Below, piece after piece: positions 12,292 through 24,639 of a DNA stretch of 64,000 nt. Numbering within the stretch: position 1 is the stretch's first letter; each line of letters opens with the position of its first letter. A program made the translations under genes and the position numbers. Below the pieces are notes generated by a model. That model was not told where the DNA came from and did not search any database. It saw only the letters and a program-made list of their open reading frames with translations. The DNA is from Vanilla planifolia (lineage: Eukaryota > Streptophyta > Magnoliopsida > Asparagales > Orchidaceae), in contig CM043871.1 in NCBI GenBank assembly GCA_023846275.1, forward strand, positions 28,550,569-28,614,568, in the 5' to 3' direction.

Positions 12292-13150
12292 TTCTTTGCA
12301 GAGCGCGATGCAAATGCACGGCCCGTCAATCTCCGTGAGGTGACCACAACGAACGAGACAACTAACGCTAACAAAAATATAATAAATTTATGAAATTAAA
12401 AAAAAAAACTAAAGAAAGCCGATGAAAACGTTTCTTTAATTATATGCTTCCGCTGTTGTCGATTAAAAAAAGTTTAAAACGTTATAAATTCTAATTACGG
12501 TAATTTTTATTCTTAATTTTGAATGCTACCTCTCACATTTTATTTAAAGTAATAATATTTTTGGAACGTTTGTTAGAAGCTTAAAAATATTTTTTTTATT
12601 TCATCTAAAAAACACAAAAAAATCCTTAAATCATTTTATTCCTTTTTTTATTTAAATAATATATACTTTCCAAAAATCTACTTTTAAAACATCTATCCAA
12701 ACCACTTTTTCAACGCAATGATGTCAAATTTGTACAATTTATGAATTTAACATGTAAACTTAAAAACAAATTCTGAAAAAGAGTTCTTACAAAATCAAAT
12801 TGTAAAGAAAATAGAGAATTTTTAAGCCTAAAAAATGTATATCAAATTTTTTTTGAAATTTATTTTGCAGAAAAACCCTTTAAATTTCTGTCAAATACAA
12901 ACTTAATTATGAAATTGAATTAAGTTTATCTAAATCTTAAAAATGTTTCATTAAATCCTTCATTTTAGTATATTTGAGTAACTTCTTTTACTATCAATAC
13001 AGATTGAATTGACTTACAAAGACTTCACTGTTTGACAATTAGTATGTTTTGGAATTTCTAATAAGTGGCTCACAAAATTAAGATAGTTATACTCATAGAG
13101 CTGAGAAAAATTAAAAAGGCCAAGCTGGAAATGGGGTATATGATGCAGCA
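12292..13150. promoter_or_regulatory. 5' flank of the PPR gene
   Basis: This is the upstream side of the minus-strand PPR gene and must hold its promoter and 5' leader. GC-rich sequence continues only about 70 bp beyond the ATG (to about 12365) and then gives way to AT-rich DNA. No unambiguous TATA box can be chosen against this composition. The call rests on position only. Confidence 0.35.
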
Positions 13151-15690
13151 TGAACTTGATAGAATTGACAACAGCAAAAGGGGGCAAGGGTTGTTTCCAA
13201 ACTAAATTAACTCTAGAATTTAAAATGTATAAAGTTTTGACAATTTTTTTAAAATAAGATCAAACTTGCTTGACAATTGAGCATTGCTATATGAATTTGC
13301 TGCTTGTATATGAAATTAAAAATTTATATAGCTTCATTAATTACTTATCCATATAGGATATTCAAATTAGTTTTCAAAAGTAAAAACAAAAATGTTTGTG
13401 AATCCTTGTAATTTTAATTTAAGTATTACTTATCAACTATAAAAACTATCTTCAAACATTGTTCCAGAGTTGAAAAAGTTGTCAAAATAAAACAAATTTT
13501 AGAATAAATAGTAAAGTAGTTCTTTATTATGAATTTATGCCTTCAACTTTTCTTGGATAACCACATCAAGTATTTTGCTTCATTAATCTAATTCATCTTT
13601 TCACATGTATGTCATTCTCAAGGTCCTTTTAACTCCATAAAACATAGACAATCACTTTTTACTTATCTATTTTGAACTTAAAAATCATTCACTATGTGAA
13701 CAATTAGATCACCAAAAAAGTACAAAATAAATTCTTTGTTATCATTAAAAGCTTTGAGCTTATGGTTTTCAATAATGACTAAAACCTCTACTCCAAATAC
13801 TCAAAACATCTTCATTAGTCATCAAAGAATTAGATACAACATCCTTATAAAGTTAGAAAGTGAGATAATAATAATAATAAGAATTGAAGTATTTGGTTAC
13901 AAAACTTGTTAGTATATTATCCTTTCTAATTGACCTTCCACCTTTGGTAGTTTATAATAATCACCTCATGGATGGTTTCAACAAAATCAAGAGGTTCCAC
14001 TTAATTACATTGGGCAATTAAGATGGGCTCAATTGGCTAGTATGTTGATGTCACCAAATAGTATAAAGCTCTTAAAAAAAGTTTGATGAAGTCTAAATGC
14101 ACTTATAAACACATTAGATATGTTTTGCAATAAATTAAGATACAAAATATGCAACATTGAAATAAAAACACTATCCAATAACGAAAGGTAGTAATGTTTA
14201 AACTAAAAAACAAAAATACGAACATAAATTTTTTCGGGTAGTCTAGATGAGCATATTATCACTAGGTTGAAAGAACATGACTTTGACAAGTTGAAAAATA
14301 ATATAATAGATAGAAGCTCATGCCTATTTTTCTAGGGTGAAAAGTGGCTTGTATCTCACATCAAGGTGATGTTATCTTAAATATTTAACATCAAAACTAA
14401 AATAATCTCTACAATTATCCAGTAACTATTATTTAAAGCATCTAATATTAGAACCTTGATAATAAATATAGCTTTCTTATAATCACAAGGTAATCTAATA
14501 ATGGAACTAATAATGCAAGCTTATTACTTGAGATATGGTGCTACAATGTAACACTGTTAAATAAATTCTCTAATAATGTGGATGAAAATTTGTCATAATA
14601 AACTATAAATGATGAATATATTTTGATCTACTAGCTCATTTGTAAATGGAGTAACTAACTCTGATGGATCTAATAATGATTAGCTTTGAATGGTGGCAAA
14701 GTCATCATCTAATATGGTAAATAATAGAATAATCTATGTTCAATCTAGTAGCAATAAAGTACTTAGTATCTCTGATGAAAGATGAACATTTGAACCATAT
14801 GAATAGAGTAATAACTCTACATAACAATGTGTGGAAAAGCCCTATAATGGTATATGTCACAATAATGATAGAGATCTAGCAATAATGGTAATTTAGTAGT
14901 GATAGAACAATCAAATGATAAAAGGATCTCTTATGAAAGTACAAATCTCATCACCAAACTTGTGGAGCATGTTGGAAGAGAAAACATGAAAGAGCCATAG
15001 AGAGAAACTTCATGTTGTATGCTTTTAGTAGATTACACTCCTCTAGACAAATGGCATAAACTATCCACTTGACTAATAAATAATTGAATTTAAAATGTAG
15101 GCTATGCATTCTTATGAATAATAATAAGTCAATAGAATGATCTACTTTAATTCTTATGGTAGTCTCCTCATGACTCTTAATAGTGACACTAAACTCATAT
15201 CACGCGATCATTCCTCCACTCTTATTGTCACTATGGAAATGGGATTGACGAATAACAAGGTCAAGCTTTTGGCTAATTGACTAACTTTTCCTAAAAAAAG
15301 ATTTTAAAGGTTAGTAGTAGCGTTCAACATATCACGTAGAGGCTCTACTTATAAGTGCACTTATTATATTCATGCTTAAAATCGTGATATGATTGGAACA
15401 TATATTTTTTATTAGTCTCTACTAGTATTGTCATTGTAAGGGTCAACTACAACAAACTCTTATTTATAAATATAATTTTTATTTTTTATTTTTTAATTCA
15501 TCTAGTTTTTGCATATATACTTTATTTTAAGTTATTTTAGTTAGCAATTTTTTAGATATTTTTTTAGCTTAAAGTCTAATCTAAGAAATCCTTATTATTG
15601 TCTCATAATTTTAGTAGTACAAAATTTTGTCAAAATGACTTAAATTAAGATTTGAAACAATTTTCATTATATACTGCCCTCCTCTATTGC
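13151..15690. other. AT-rich stretch without recognisable genes
   Basis: Both strands are broken by frequent stops. I looked for retroelement motifs (RT, integrase, zinc knuckle) and found none I could defend. Repeated AAT/ATAAT words and slightly richer islands (near 13130, 15180-15260) suggest old repeat DNA. No structural RNA was recognised. Confidence 0.5.
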
Positions 15691-15699
15691 TATTGCTCC

Positions 15700-17400
15700 A
15701 CTTGCTACTTTACCTGCCTGTAGCTCTAAGTTGCGACCCACATGTTTAACGTCTAGTTTGAGATTGTGATTCCTTTGTCTAACCTTTCTATTAAGAGAAA
15801 GGATTAATTTTTAAGTTATTAGTATATGATATGTAATTTCTTTCCTATTAATGAGTCTAACTTATTTAGGAGATATAACATTTGATAATATTTTATGAAG
15901 CCTATTTGCTAATGGTTTACATAGTAATTTTTTTATAAAATTATAAACACAGACTAGCCTGAAATCCTTAAATGATATAAGTGTCTTTACCTTAGAAATC
16001 AACACTAAGTTGGTTCTTCTAATCTCCCTAGGAATTAAACTTTCATAAGTGAAATCCTTGACAACATTAGTACATCAAAAGGTTTAATTTCCCAATAATT
16101 TGTAAAAAATGATTGTTAAATCCATTCAATTCTAATGCATTTTCTTTACTTAATTGAAACACCACTTCTTTGATTTTCTCTATTGTAACCTCTTCTATAA
16201 GCCAATTATTATCTTTCTTAGATATTAATATACATATGATGCTTAATAGTTCCTCATCCTAATTGACCATTTTAAAAGAGAACAATTTTTGAAAAAAATT
16301 GTGTATTTACCACTTGAACCTTCTCTTATCTGGATGTCATTTGTTTGTTTGGGTCTTTATTATTAGTAATGTTAAACTTAAATTTTTTTATCCTTGACTA
16401 GAGCATAAAATATATTTATATTCTTGTCCCCCTCTTTGAGCCATCTCGTTCCAACCTTTTGGCACTAGAAAATTTCTTCCTTACTCAACTCCTCTATGAG
16501 CTAATCATTTACATTGATTGGTTATATCCTATCATCCTCAGGTTTGCTTTCTTGAAATTTTTTTCTCTACAATAACCACCTCTTCTTCCAACTTGATAGC
16601 TTGAAAGATGTTACCCAAACTGTATTTTATTCTACCATTTTATGTATTCCTTCAATCTTCTCAATTTGAATGCTAAGGCCATCATGGCAAGAAGGTGTGT
16701 TGGTATTGCCCAATTATTTTCCACCACTCTATAGAATGTTGGATTCATGGACTACATGTTTTGATATGTGAATTATTTAGGTGTAGATTCTTGTGCTTTA
16801 GAATATTATAACTATAATAGAGAGTGATCAAACCCTATTTTACAAAGATCTATGTTTGCTTAGAGGCATTTTTCATCCAAATTTTATTTATTAGCATTTT
16901 GTCAAGACTTTTCTAAACCTATTTTCCTTTTTTTCCTTAACCTAAGTAAAAGTTAAGCTCAAGAAAGGGAGATTTTCAAGCTACATTGATTTATGCAGTT
17001 TGTGAACTCAAGTATCATAGCCAAGAAAGGAGCAAAAGAATTCTTATATTCATTCATAGATATAATAACATTAAAATCTCCCACAACATCCATGGACCTT
17101 TAAGATCTATTGCAATTCAAGCTAAAGCTTTTCATAATATTGTTCTCCTTACCTTTTTATAGTTTGCATATACTAATGTACAATACAATGGCATTTGGTC
17201 TTCATATTTTTTAATGAGTAAATGAATGATTTGATTCTCATCATATAAGTTTTGACATTGTATGTCTCCTTTCCAAAATACTAAATATTTTTTTTATAGA
17301 ATTTCCAATAAAATTTTCAAATCCAAGTGACATTGTAAAGCTAGGAAGCTTCTTTTTTGTGGCATTGGTTCTAATAAAGCCATTAATATGATATTATTGG
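15700..17400 (-). pseudogene. LINE-1 type ORF2 remnant (endonuclease and reverse transcriptase)
   Basis: Read on the minus strand from about 17400 downward, the translation follows the order of a plant L1 ORF2. Near 17390 an opening AP-endonuclease strand (ALLEPMPQ) is visible. Near 17050-17090 comes the endonuclease core block GDFNVIISMNEYKNSF, with the expected DFN. Then come the linker between endonuclease and reverse transcriptase (about 16400-16900) and the start of the RT domain near 16010-16200 (block IEEVTIEKIKEVVFQLSKENALELNGF in broken frames, then FQASLCL for the usual FRPISLC). The frame is interrupted by many stops and shifts. The 3' part of the RT with the catalytic aspartates is not recognisable, so the copy is old and probably truncated. 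It is non-functional. Poly-A tail and target duplication were not identified. Confidence 0.82.
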
Positions 17401-18270
17401 ATATAATTATATGCTTGAAAAAAGAAATTCATCTCATGTTCATGACCCCTCTTATGTTCAAGATAAGGTTATTATCTATTAATGATTGGTTGATCTATAC
17501 TTTGTAATGATTTTGAACTCCTATATGTCTTATTGAGATTGGTTTGATATTGTAAAATTTTTTTGCTCTTCTTTTAGACTTCTTTTTAGGATAGAGTAAA
17601 TTCATCTTGATCAAGTTATATTATTCTAGAATTAATTTCTATTTTGTGAAAATTATTGTTGAATTCCTTTAGCATTTGTGGATCTAGATTCCTTTAATAA
17701 CATTACTAAAAAGCTTTACAGTTAGACATAGAGCTCTATTTTTTTTACTTGAAGCTTTTCTTAACTACAAAACAATCATCCAATATCTTATTTAAAGTTA
17801 TTTTCCTTTTACTTTCAATCATGTTGAGTTTATCTTTGTCTTTATTCATTCTAATTTTTAGATCTAACTATGAAGCATTACACTTGTTATATTTGTTATC
17901 CTAAGTTGAACTTAGGTATTGAGAATCGTCCTCCTTATCATTACAGTCTATGGAGCATGAAGGTTGTATTAATGATTTAATCGGATCCTCCCCTATTTAC
18001 TCATTGTTCTTTACCCTTTTGTTTTTTATAGTTGGAGAACTTGCAATTTCCATAGAGACTTATGTGTCTACATTCTTTGTGTTCTATTTACATTAAATAG
18101 ATGAATGATCCTATTTGCATAAAAAGTTTATTTATTAAAATGTCTTTTATTATCAAATGAAAGATATACATATGTTTTAAGAAAACCTTAACCTTTTTAA
18201 GAGAATTTTATTATTTAATGCTTCACTTATGCATACATATTTATCATCATCAAAATGGAGTATATTATTG
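17401..18270. other. sequence beside the LINE remnant, unassigned
   Basis: This could hold the LINE 5' region or ORF1, because it lies upstream of the ORF2 remnant on the minus strand. I cannot match any zinc-knuckle or coiled-coil block. Stops are frequent in all frames. Confidence 0.4.
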
Positions 18271-18279
18271 GCATATAAA

Positions 18280-21247
18280 TCTGAAAAGTCAAATATGATT
18301 TTGATGATAACAAAGTATTTAAGTGGCTTATATTGGTAATCTAATAGTTTACTTATTTGAGTACTTTTTAAGTAACAATCTAAATAAATTGAAGTGATGA
18401 GCATTGTCCCATGGAGTCAAATTATGCTTAAGTAAAGGCTCTAAAAGACACATAATAAACTTCAAAATAGCTCAAGGAAGTGAAAAATCAATGAGGAACT
18501 CCAATGAAAACACAAGTTCATGATCAAAATGTGGTCAATGCTACTGAGAAGTTATGGAGGATTAAAGTATGGTTTCTCATAGATTAATCTAGAACTATTC
18601 CATGCACCATATATATACATACATTTGTCACTTCTTTATCATTTATTTAAGCATTATGTAAGAAGGAATGTAAACCTATTACCAAGCTAAAGAAATGAAA
18701 TTTAAATATTTAAATTAACCAAAAGGTATCAAAGCTAAATGCATAAGAAAACTTAAATTTATTACTAATAATTTTTATTTGCAAACATTTTATTTCATTC
18801 TTGAGGAATACTTAGACAACATGTTTATTATGTAATAGCTAAAATATGAAAATAAAAAATCAGCCATAGGATCTCTATCGAATGATGCAATAAGCTATTC
18901 AAATGGCTATCTAACATCCATCCAATGGGCATCAAATAGTCTAATCAATTATCGTACCATTTTGTCAATACACTATTTGTTTGATTAAAATGAAGATATT
19001 GTGTTATTTATTTACCAATGCTTTTTCTTAAGTGATTTCATATTATGCCTTTTAAGATTTGACAAGTTATTTTTATAGAAGCTTTGATCAATTGTCTCAG
19101 GATGCTATAATGATGGTGTTTTGGTGTAAACAATGACTAGTATTTGGAAAAACACGAGCTTGAGTATCCCTAGGAGAAGATCATTATTGAGCCACTTTTA
19201 TGGTAAGAAAATGTTAAAATCTATAACAATTTTTTTGAGGCACTTAGGTTTCAATGAGAAATTGTTTTCAAACTTATCATTTTGTTAATATAGTTTGTTT
19301 TAAGACATGCATTTTATACATGTTAACTAACATTTGCATATGACTTAATGAATAATAAAAATAGTGATTTACATGTGCATGATATGATCAACTTTGATAG
19401 GCTGCATCTTTTATTGTTACTTAATGAAGTAGTTTCTAAAAAGTGAATCATTAACCCCCATTCCATCAATAGGTACTCCCAACGCGTCGACCACACGGCA
19501 TAACATGGCCTTTCCCACAAGAACATCTACAATCGATCCAGTACGCTTGACAAGATCAAATCTTTTGGAGGTTGGGGTATCCCCAACGCTATCAGGGGTA
19601 TTGAGAAGCATACATAGTTGGTGAGACTTAAAACTTAACAAAGCTTATTGGGATACACTAGTTTGCATTGCATAATCAAATTAGGAGTGAAAAATGATTA
19701 ATTTGAATGAGACTTATATTGGTTGAACTTATCATACTTATATAATAAACCCATTATACAATACAATTCATTTATCTTTAGATCAAACAAAGCGTCAAAC
19801 AAAAGTGATCGTAGATTAGGCATGCTACATTTACAAGTCATACATGTCAGATAAACTTATGATATAAGTATGCTGATTTTTACATGAGAGATGCTTATTG
19901 AGATTGAGCTTTAGAGCTTCACATAGTAAGATATTATATTTTGTATTTCTATAATTTAGTTTGTTGAAGAAGTTTAGATTAAAAGATCTTATGCATGGAC
20001 TAAATCTAAATTGACATACATGTATGATACTAATTTCATACATGCATAATCACTTTATCATGGGAGATGATTTAGACTTTAAGTGAGCAGAATTCCATTA
20101 TATAAGTATCATTAACTTACTATATGAATACGACATGTTATAATCATTCTAAATGAGATTGTCATAAGAGTTATCATAGTGAATTATCTTGTATTGTACA
20201 ACATTTTCTAAAGAACTCAAAATTTAGACTTTAAAAAGATTTTTTTTATATTTGTGCTTTTACTATGCTTCTTCATATAAGAGTGATCTTTTGATAACTA
20301 AAAAATTGCATAGTAATATACTTGTATGATCTATGGATCATATAAGTATTATTGATTTAAAGAAATTATATGACATCATATTAATATGATTTATAGATTG
20401 TACAAATACTATCAATTTAAAATATGAGTAATAACTAGTTTATAGCTATCAGAGAGAGTCTTAGAGACATTTGAGAGTTAAAAATGACTATTTAAAGATA
20501 ATCAAACATAGTGTTGAGGGGTTAATGCTTGATTGAAATATTTTTGAGAAGAAGCATAGTTTACATTCATCGTTTTGAAATAAAAGATGAGACCAAGGTC
20601 TTGGTTCCTTACATTGTTCTCATCTTCACAAGCCTTCATTCCTCATTAAGATAAGTTGCAAGTGCTTATGAGAAACATTGTATATCTTTACCTTTAACAT
20701 AATGCAAAAAAATGACATTAGTGTTCCTTTAACTTAATTGTTTATTTAGTTTTAGTACTTTATATTAAGCTTTTACTTAGTTCTTTTACTCATATTATTG
20801 AGCCCTTTAATTAGTATTTTTCTTGTTAACTCTTTTTAAGCTTTTTTGTAGGCTTTTATTAAGTCATTATTGTATGTTTTTATCAAATCAATATTATAAG
20901 CTTTTATAAAGCTAATTTTGTAGGCCATTATTAAGCTTACATTGTAGGAATTTATTAAATTAATATTTTAATATTATTACATAGCCATTTATGGATTTAT
21001 ATTCAAGTTTATATCAAATGACTTAAAATCTCTTATGCTTCTTTACTTGCTTTACATCATAATAAGTTTTGTAAATCATAACAATATTTCTTAAAAAAAT
21101 ATTATAAAAACAATTAATATAATTCCATTATCATACATTGTTAAACAATGTTGAGTTAATTTAAAATTAGTTTAAGTTTGAAATTTACATAATTCACCTC
21201 CTCTCCCCTCTTATAGAATCACATCTCTTATATTTTTGATAGTAACA
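18280..21247 (+). mobile_element. decayed copia-type LTR, plus orientation (tentative)
   Basis: Near the right edge, AATTCACCTCCTCTCCCCTC (21191-21210) is the reverse complement of the GAGGGGGGTGAATT signature at the edge of the LTRs at 33.4, 43.5 and 52.9 kb. The putative end is GTAACA at 21247. On the left, GATTTTGATGATAACAAAG (about 18295) resembles the far edge of that family. The stretch 19690-20700 is homologous to about 60.46-61.56 kb: both have a GATCGTAGATTAGGCATGCTACAT-like block, then a TTATGATATAAGTATGCTGAT-like block, then rows of CATAC/GTATG palindromes and TTTTGATAACTAAAAAAT. The mitochondrial fragment at 19456 lies inside it. Ends are uncertain. Confidence 0.38.
19456..19557 (-). 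pseudogene. atp1: nuclear copy of a mitochondrial atp1 fragment (NUMT)
   Basis: Thirty-four codons on the minus strand read as an internal block of the mitochondrial F1-ATPase alpha subunit, including [12 protein letters not shown] and [12 protein letters not shown]. This is the block around the nucleotide-binding region in plant mitochondrial atp1, not the plastid atpA version, which differs strongly here. Compared with the usual plant mitochondrial protein I see about four substitutions, at PA to LV, G to C and R to M. Similarity stops abruptly on both sides (TSKRF before, NDSLF after). The fragment is a tiny non-functional transfer. Its GC content and CpGs (AACGCGTCGACC) stand out from the AT-rich flanks. 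Confidence 0.86.
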
Positions 21248-21249
21248 TT

Positions 21250-23600
21250 CTTTAATTAAATTTAATCCTTAAATTGAAAATTGTTGGAAGGTTCATTAAA
21301 TATTATGATCTAAAGTCCAATAAGTGATGCCAATATTAAGATCATCCAATGCTTTAATATAATATAAAGAAAAATTGGTCAAAATATATAATTTATCAAT
21401 TGACCATTGGACCTTTTAATAGGCATTTAATGATCAATTTGTTGATTTGTTTGATATGAGATTGAATTGTTTAGTGAAGGTTAATTAATTTTGAGCTAAA
21501 ATTTCATGCATGCAAGCTATCACCTCAAGAAGCTCAACAAAGGGCTACCATTCTTCCTCCTTATCCTCTCTTCTTGGATTTTCTCTCTACCCATTTCTCT
21601 TCTCTCTCTACTTTTGTGTAAGCCAAAATCAACCCCTCTCTTTTCCCTTTTGTCTTCTTATGAAAACTCCAATGATTCTTTCTTCTCTCATTTATCATAA
21701 ATGTTATCATAGGAAAGGATTCTAAACAATTATCAAATAGATAGCTCTCAAGCACTAGAAATAAGGTTGAAGAAATTGTTATTAAAAATAACTATTGAAA
21801 ATGGACAAGCCTATGAAAACCTTGGTGCATTATTTTATAAGATATGATCTATACTCAATAATAGCTTCTACCAAAGAGTTACCATAAATTGAGTTGAACA
21901 TACCATGAACTAAGAGAGTGTCAACTTCACTCTTAATATTTTTCCCACCTAAAGTATCTTTATTGCATAGATTTGAAATTTTGACTCCAAAAAATCATTT
22001 TTAGTTTTTTACATATTTTGATTATAAACAACCTATTGCTTCATTTTCAAAAAATGGAAGAATGAGAACCTTATTACATCTAAAAAATATTATGTTCTTT
22101 TATGCATCTTTTACTATTAATTTTTAAATTGAGAATATTTTTTATATATTGAATATTTATTCAATGTAAAATGGAACTTATGAAAAATACTATTAAAAAT
22201 GTAAAAATGTCAAGGTTGACTTAAAAAACCAAAATGTTAAGATGTATGGAGCTGATGCAAAAAATAAAGATAAAGGCCTCCTTGAAAAGTTATAACATAG
22301 ATGGTACAATTATTAGAGAAAACAAATAATGCAAACCAATTGCCACCTCTTATGAATGATGATGGTTAAATAAACCCAGAGGGAATAGTCTAAATAGTAG
22401 AAATTCATTTCTTGAAAATCATAGAGATGACTAGATAGATATACATGTGAAAGTTAGGATTGCGGTATCCATATTTAGTGGTATGTATGGCCTACTATCT
22501 TTCTTAACACTTTGTCTTAATGGATGATTTCTTGAATTGGTATGATTTTGATGCATGTCAAAGGATTGATTTTGCCAAAATGAAGTAGATAAATAGATAA
22601 AGAAAGAGAGATAAATTTTGAGTGCAGAAAGGGAGCTTAGTTTACTAATTGAAACTTCTATTGACTTGTCGTAGATGAGAGGAGTGGAGATCTATAAGAA
22701 AGCTAGGTAAAATTCTCATATCTTCATCTATGACATTTTTAGAGTTAAGGAAGAATGCAAGCTTCATGGACTAGAGAGAAGCCTAAGAATTTGAATAAAA
22801 ATAGTTTTTAAACCATATGGCCAAGCTTATATCTCACCCAATCAAGTTAGTGTGTCCTAAGCACTTATCAAACATGATCAACAAATTGGGTGTACAAGTC
22901 TCTTATGTGTTTGACTGGACTCCACAAACCTATATGGCATTGACCTTTTTAAGTATACTAACTTAACTCATGACTAATGGCAACTCAGTGTTGACCTCAT
23001 AACCTGACCTGACACTCAAAACATGACCATCCTAAGCATCTATCCTAACATAAACCATACCTTACCCCTTACCCATAAATCCATAAAGAACTTATAAAAC
23101 TAAAAACCTAGCCATCAAGTTGCCCAAATCTATGTCATATGAGACCAAATAGCAACCCACACCACTTATCAAAGTAGATACTAAAACTTTAATGGGAGAT
23201 GGGGTCATAATGTTCATGTTGTTGGGATCTATAATAATTGAAACCTTTCATATTTGAGATGATCCAATAATTTCTTTTTGACATAGTTGACTTGCTATTA
23301 ATTTAATTAAGCACAATCTATTCACCCAAATCACTTAATTTTAGCCTTAAACAACTTGTAACTTGCACTTGGACCCACATTTACATTAATATATGTATTT
23401 ATACCACAACCAAACCTTGAACTTGCTAATCAAAGTGATAACAATATAGCTCTCTTTGTCTTAAATGGGATGACCAACATAAGACAATTCCTTTATATTT
23501 AAGCACCAATAAAATGGAAAATAACAAATGAAGCAAAAAGATAAATAATTTTATTAAAGTGATAATGCACCATATTATATATATATAATATTTATTTATA
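21250..23600. other. AT-rich stretch with a possible gypsy gag trace
   Basis: The frames near 21506-21755 come from a C/T-rich patch and are not called as genes. On the plus strand at about 22400-22590 the translation shows an acidic/basic HRDD...IHVKV..VSIFSG block followed by a FLNW-like block, which resembles the start of a gypsy gag. The match is weak and broken by stops. The stretch 22850-23130 is richer in C and A, with ACCTGACCTGACAC words, and holds no recognisable gene. Confidence 0.35.
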
Positions 23601-24639
23601 CTTGCTCAAATATTGTTTGTGTATGATGGTTTAGACATAAGAAGAGCAGGGGGATGGATGAATTGGGATTTTTAATGAAAACTTGTGTTGTGAATATTGT
23701 AATAAAAAGAACACCAAGTCTTATAGGTAGTCTAATCCAAACCTAGATCTATATCAAACCTTAAACCAATGACGATGCTTACTATATTAACTCTCATATG
23801 TAAAACAACGGTAGATCAATACCCTTATAAGGTGATTCACATTTGATCAATTTGTGACCCAAATAAGAAAATAACTATGGAGGCTCAAATGATGCTAATA
23901 CAATAATGGCAAAAAAACATATAAAAAAGCTTTACAACAATTAGCTTATAAGAAAACATATAACCTTTACTAATTTGCAAGTGGCACATTGTACATAAAT
24001 GAAGTATGATATTAAATTTCAAAGTAGAAGAACCAAATGAAAGAAAATAATGCACTTGAAAATAGCTTTTGAATAATCCCTTTCTCAAGTCTTTGTTGGA
24101 ATGCAGAGGTGGAAAGAATGTAAAAGACTTAAGTACAAATCACCTCCTTAGATTTGAAAATGTTTGCATTGACATGCATTATATTTATCTTATATGTTCT
24201 TAAAGGGCATTTATAGACAATGAATATTTAGTATGTTGCTTAAGGTAACCCCAACGATTGCTGAGTGGACAATTTTTTATTTTCTAAATAATTAACTAAT
24301 TATTACAAGATTTTTGCTTCCATTTTGTATTGTATGATCAGAAGGATACTATTTGGTAAGTATAAATGAATTCATCATCTAGTATATCATATTATATGGT
24401 TTGTCTTTCTCTCAATACTTATAACTCAAATAATTGATCATACCATAACATATATATACTATATGAAATTAACTAATCACTTTTTTATAAGAGTTAAAGT
24501 ATTAGAGATTAAATAAATATTTTAAAAAAACTGGATGGCAAAAGTTAGACCTTCTAAGACAGTTTTAGAGAATAATAAATTTAAAAAAAATTAGGCTTTT
24601 TTTGGTACTCTACCCTCAAGGATGAAAAGGAATGATCAA
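23601..24639. other. gene-free stretch with a trace of an LTR-edge signature
   Basis: GCAGGGGGATGGATGAATTGGG (about 23645) is followed about 70 bp on by AAGAACACCAAGTCTTATAGGTAG. The order resembles the two-block LTR edge seen at 43.5 kb, but no limits can be drawn. The 67-codon open frame at 23885-24088 (minus) has no motif and is not called. Confidence 0.3.

Noticed and set aside
19417..19641. A 74-codon open frame read as a nuclear ATP synthase gene
   Set aside because: Only 34 codons match the alpha subunit, the flanks are unrelated, and the gene is mitochondrial in plants. It is a transferred fragment.
21506..21755. Overlapping 64-71-codon frames on both strands, one with a hydrophobic stretch suggesting a signal peptide
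   Set aside because: They arise from one C/T-rich patch (TTCTTCCTCC...TCTCTCT). The mirrored frames on both strands show compositional bias, not coding.
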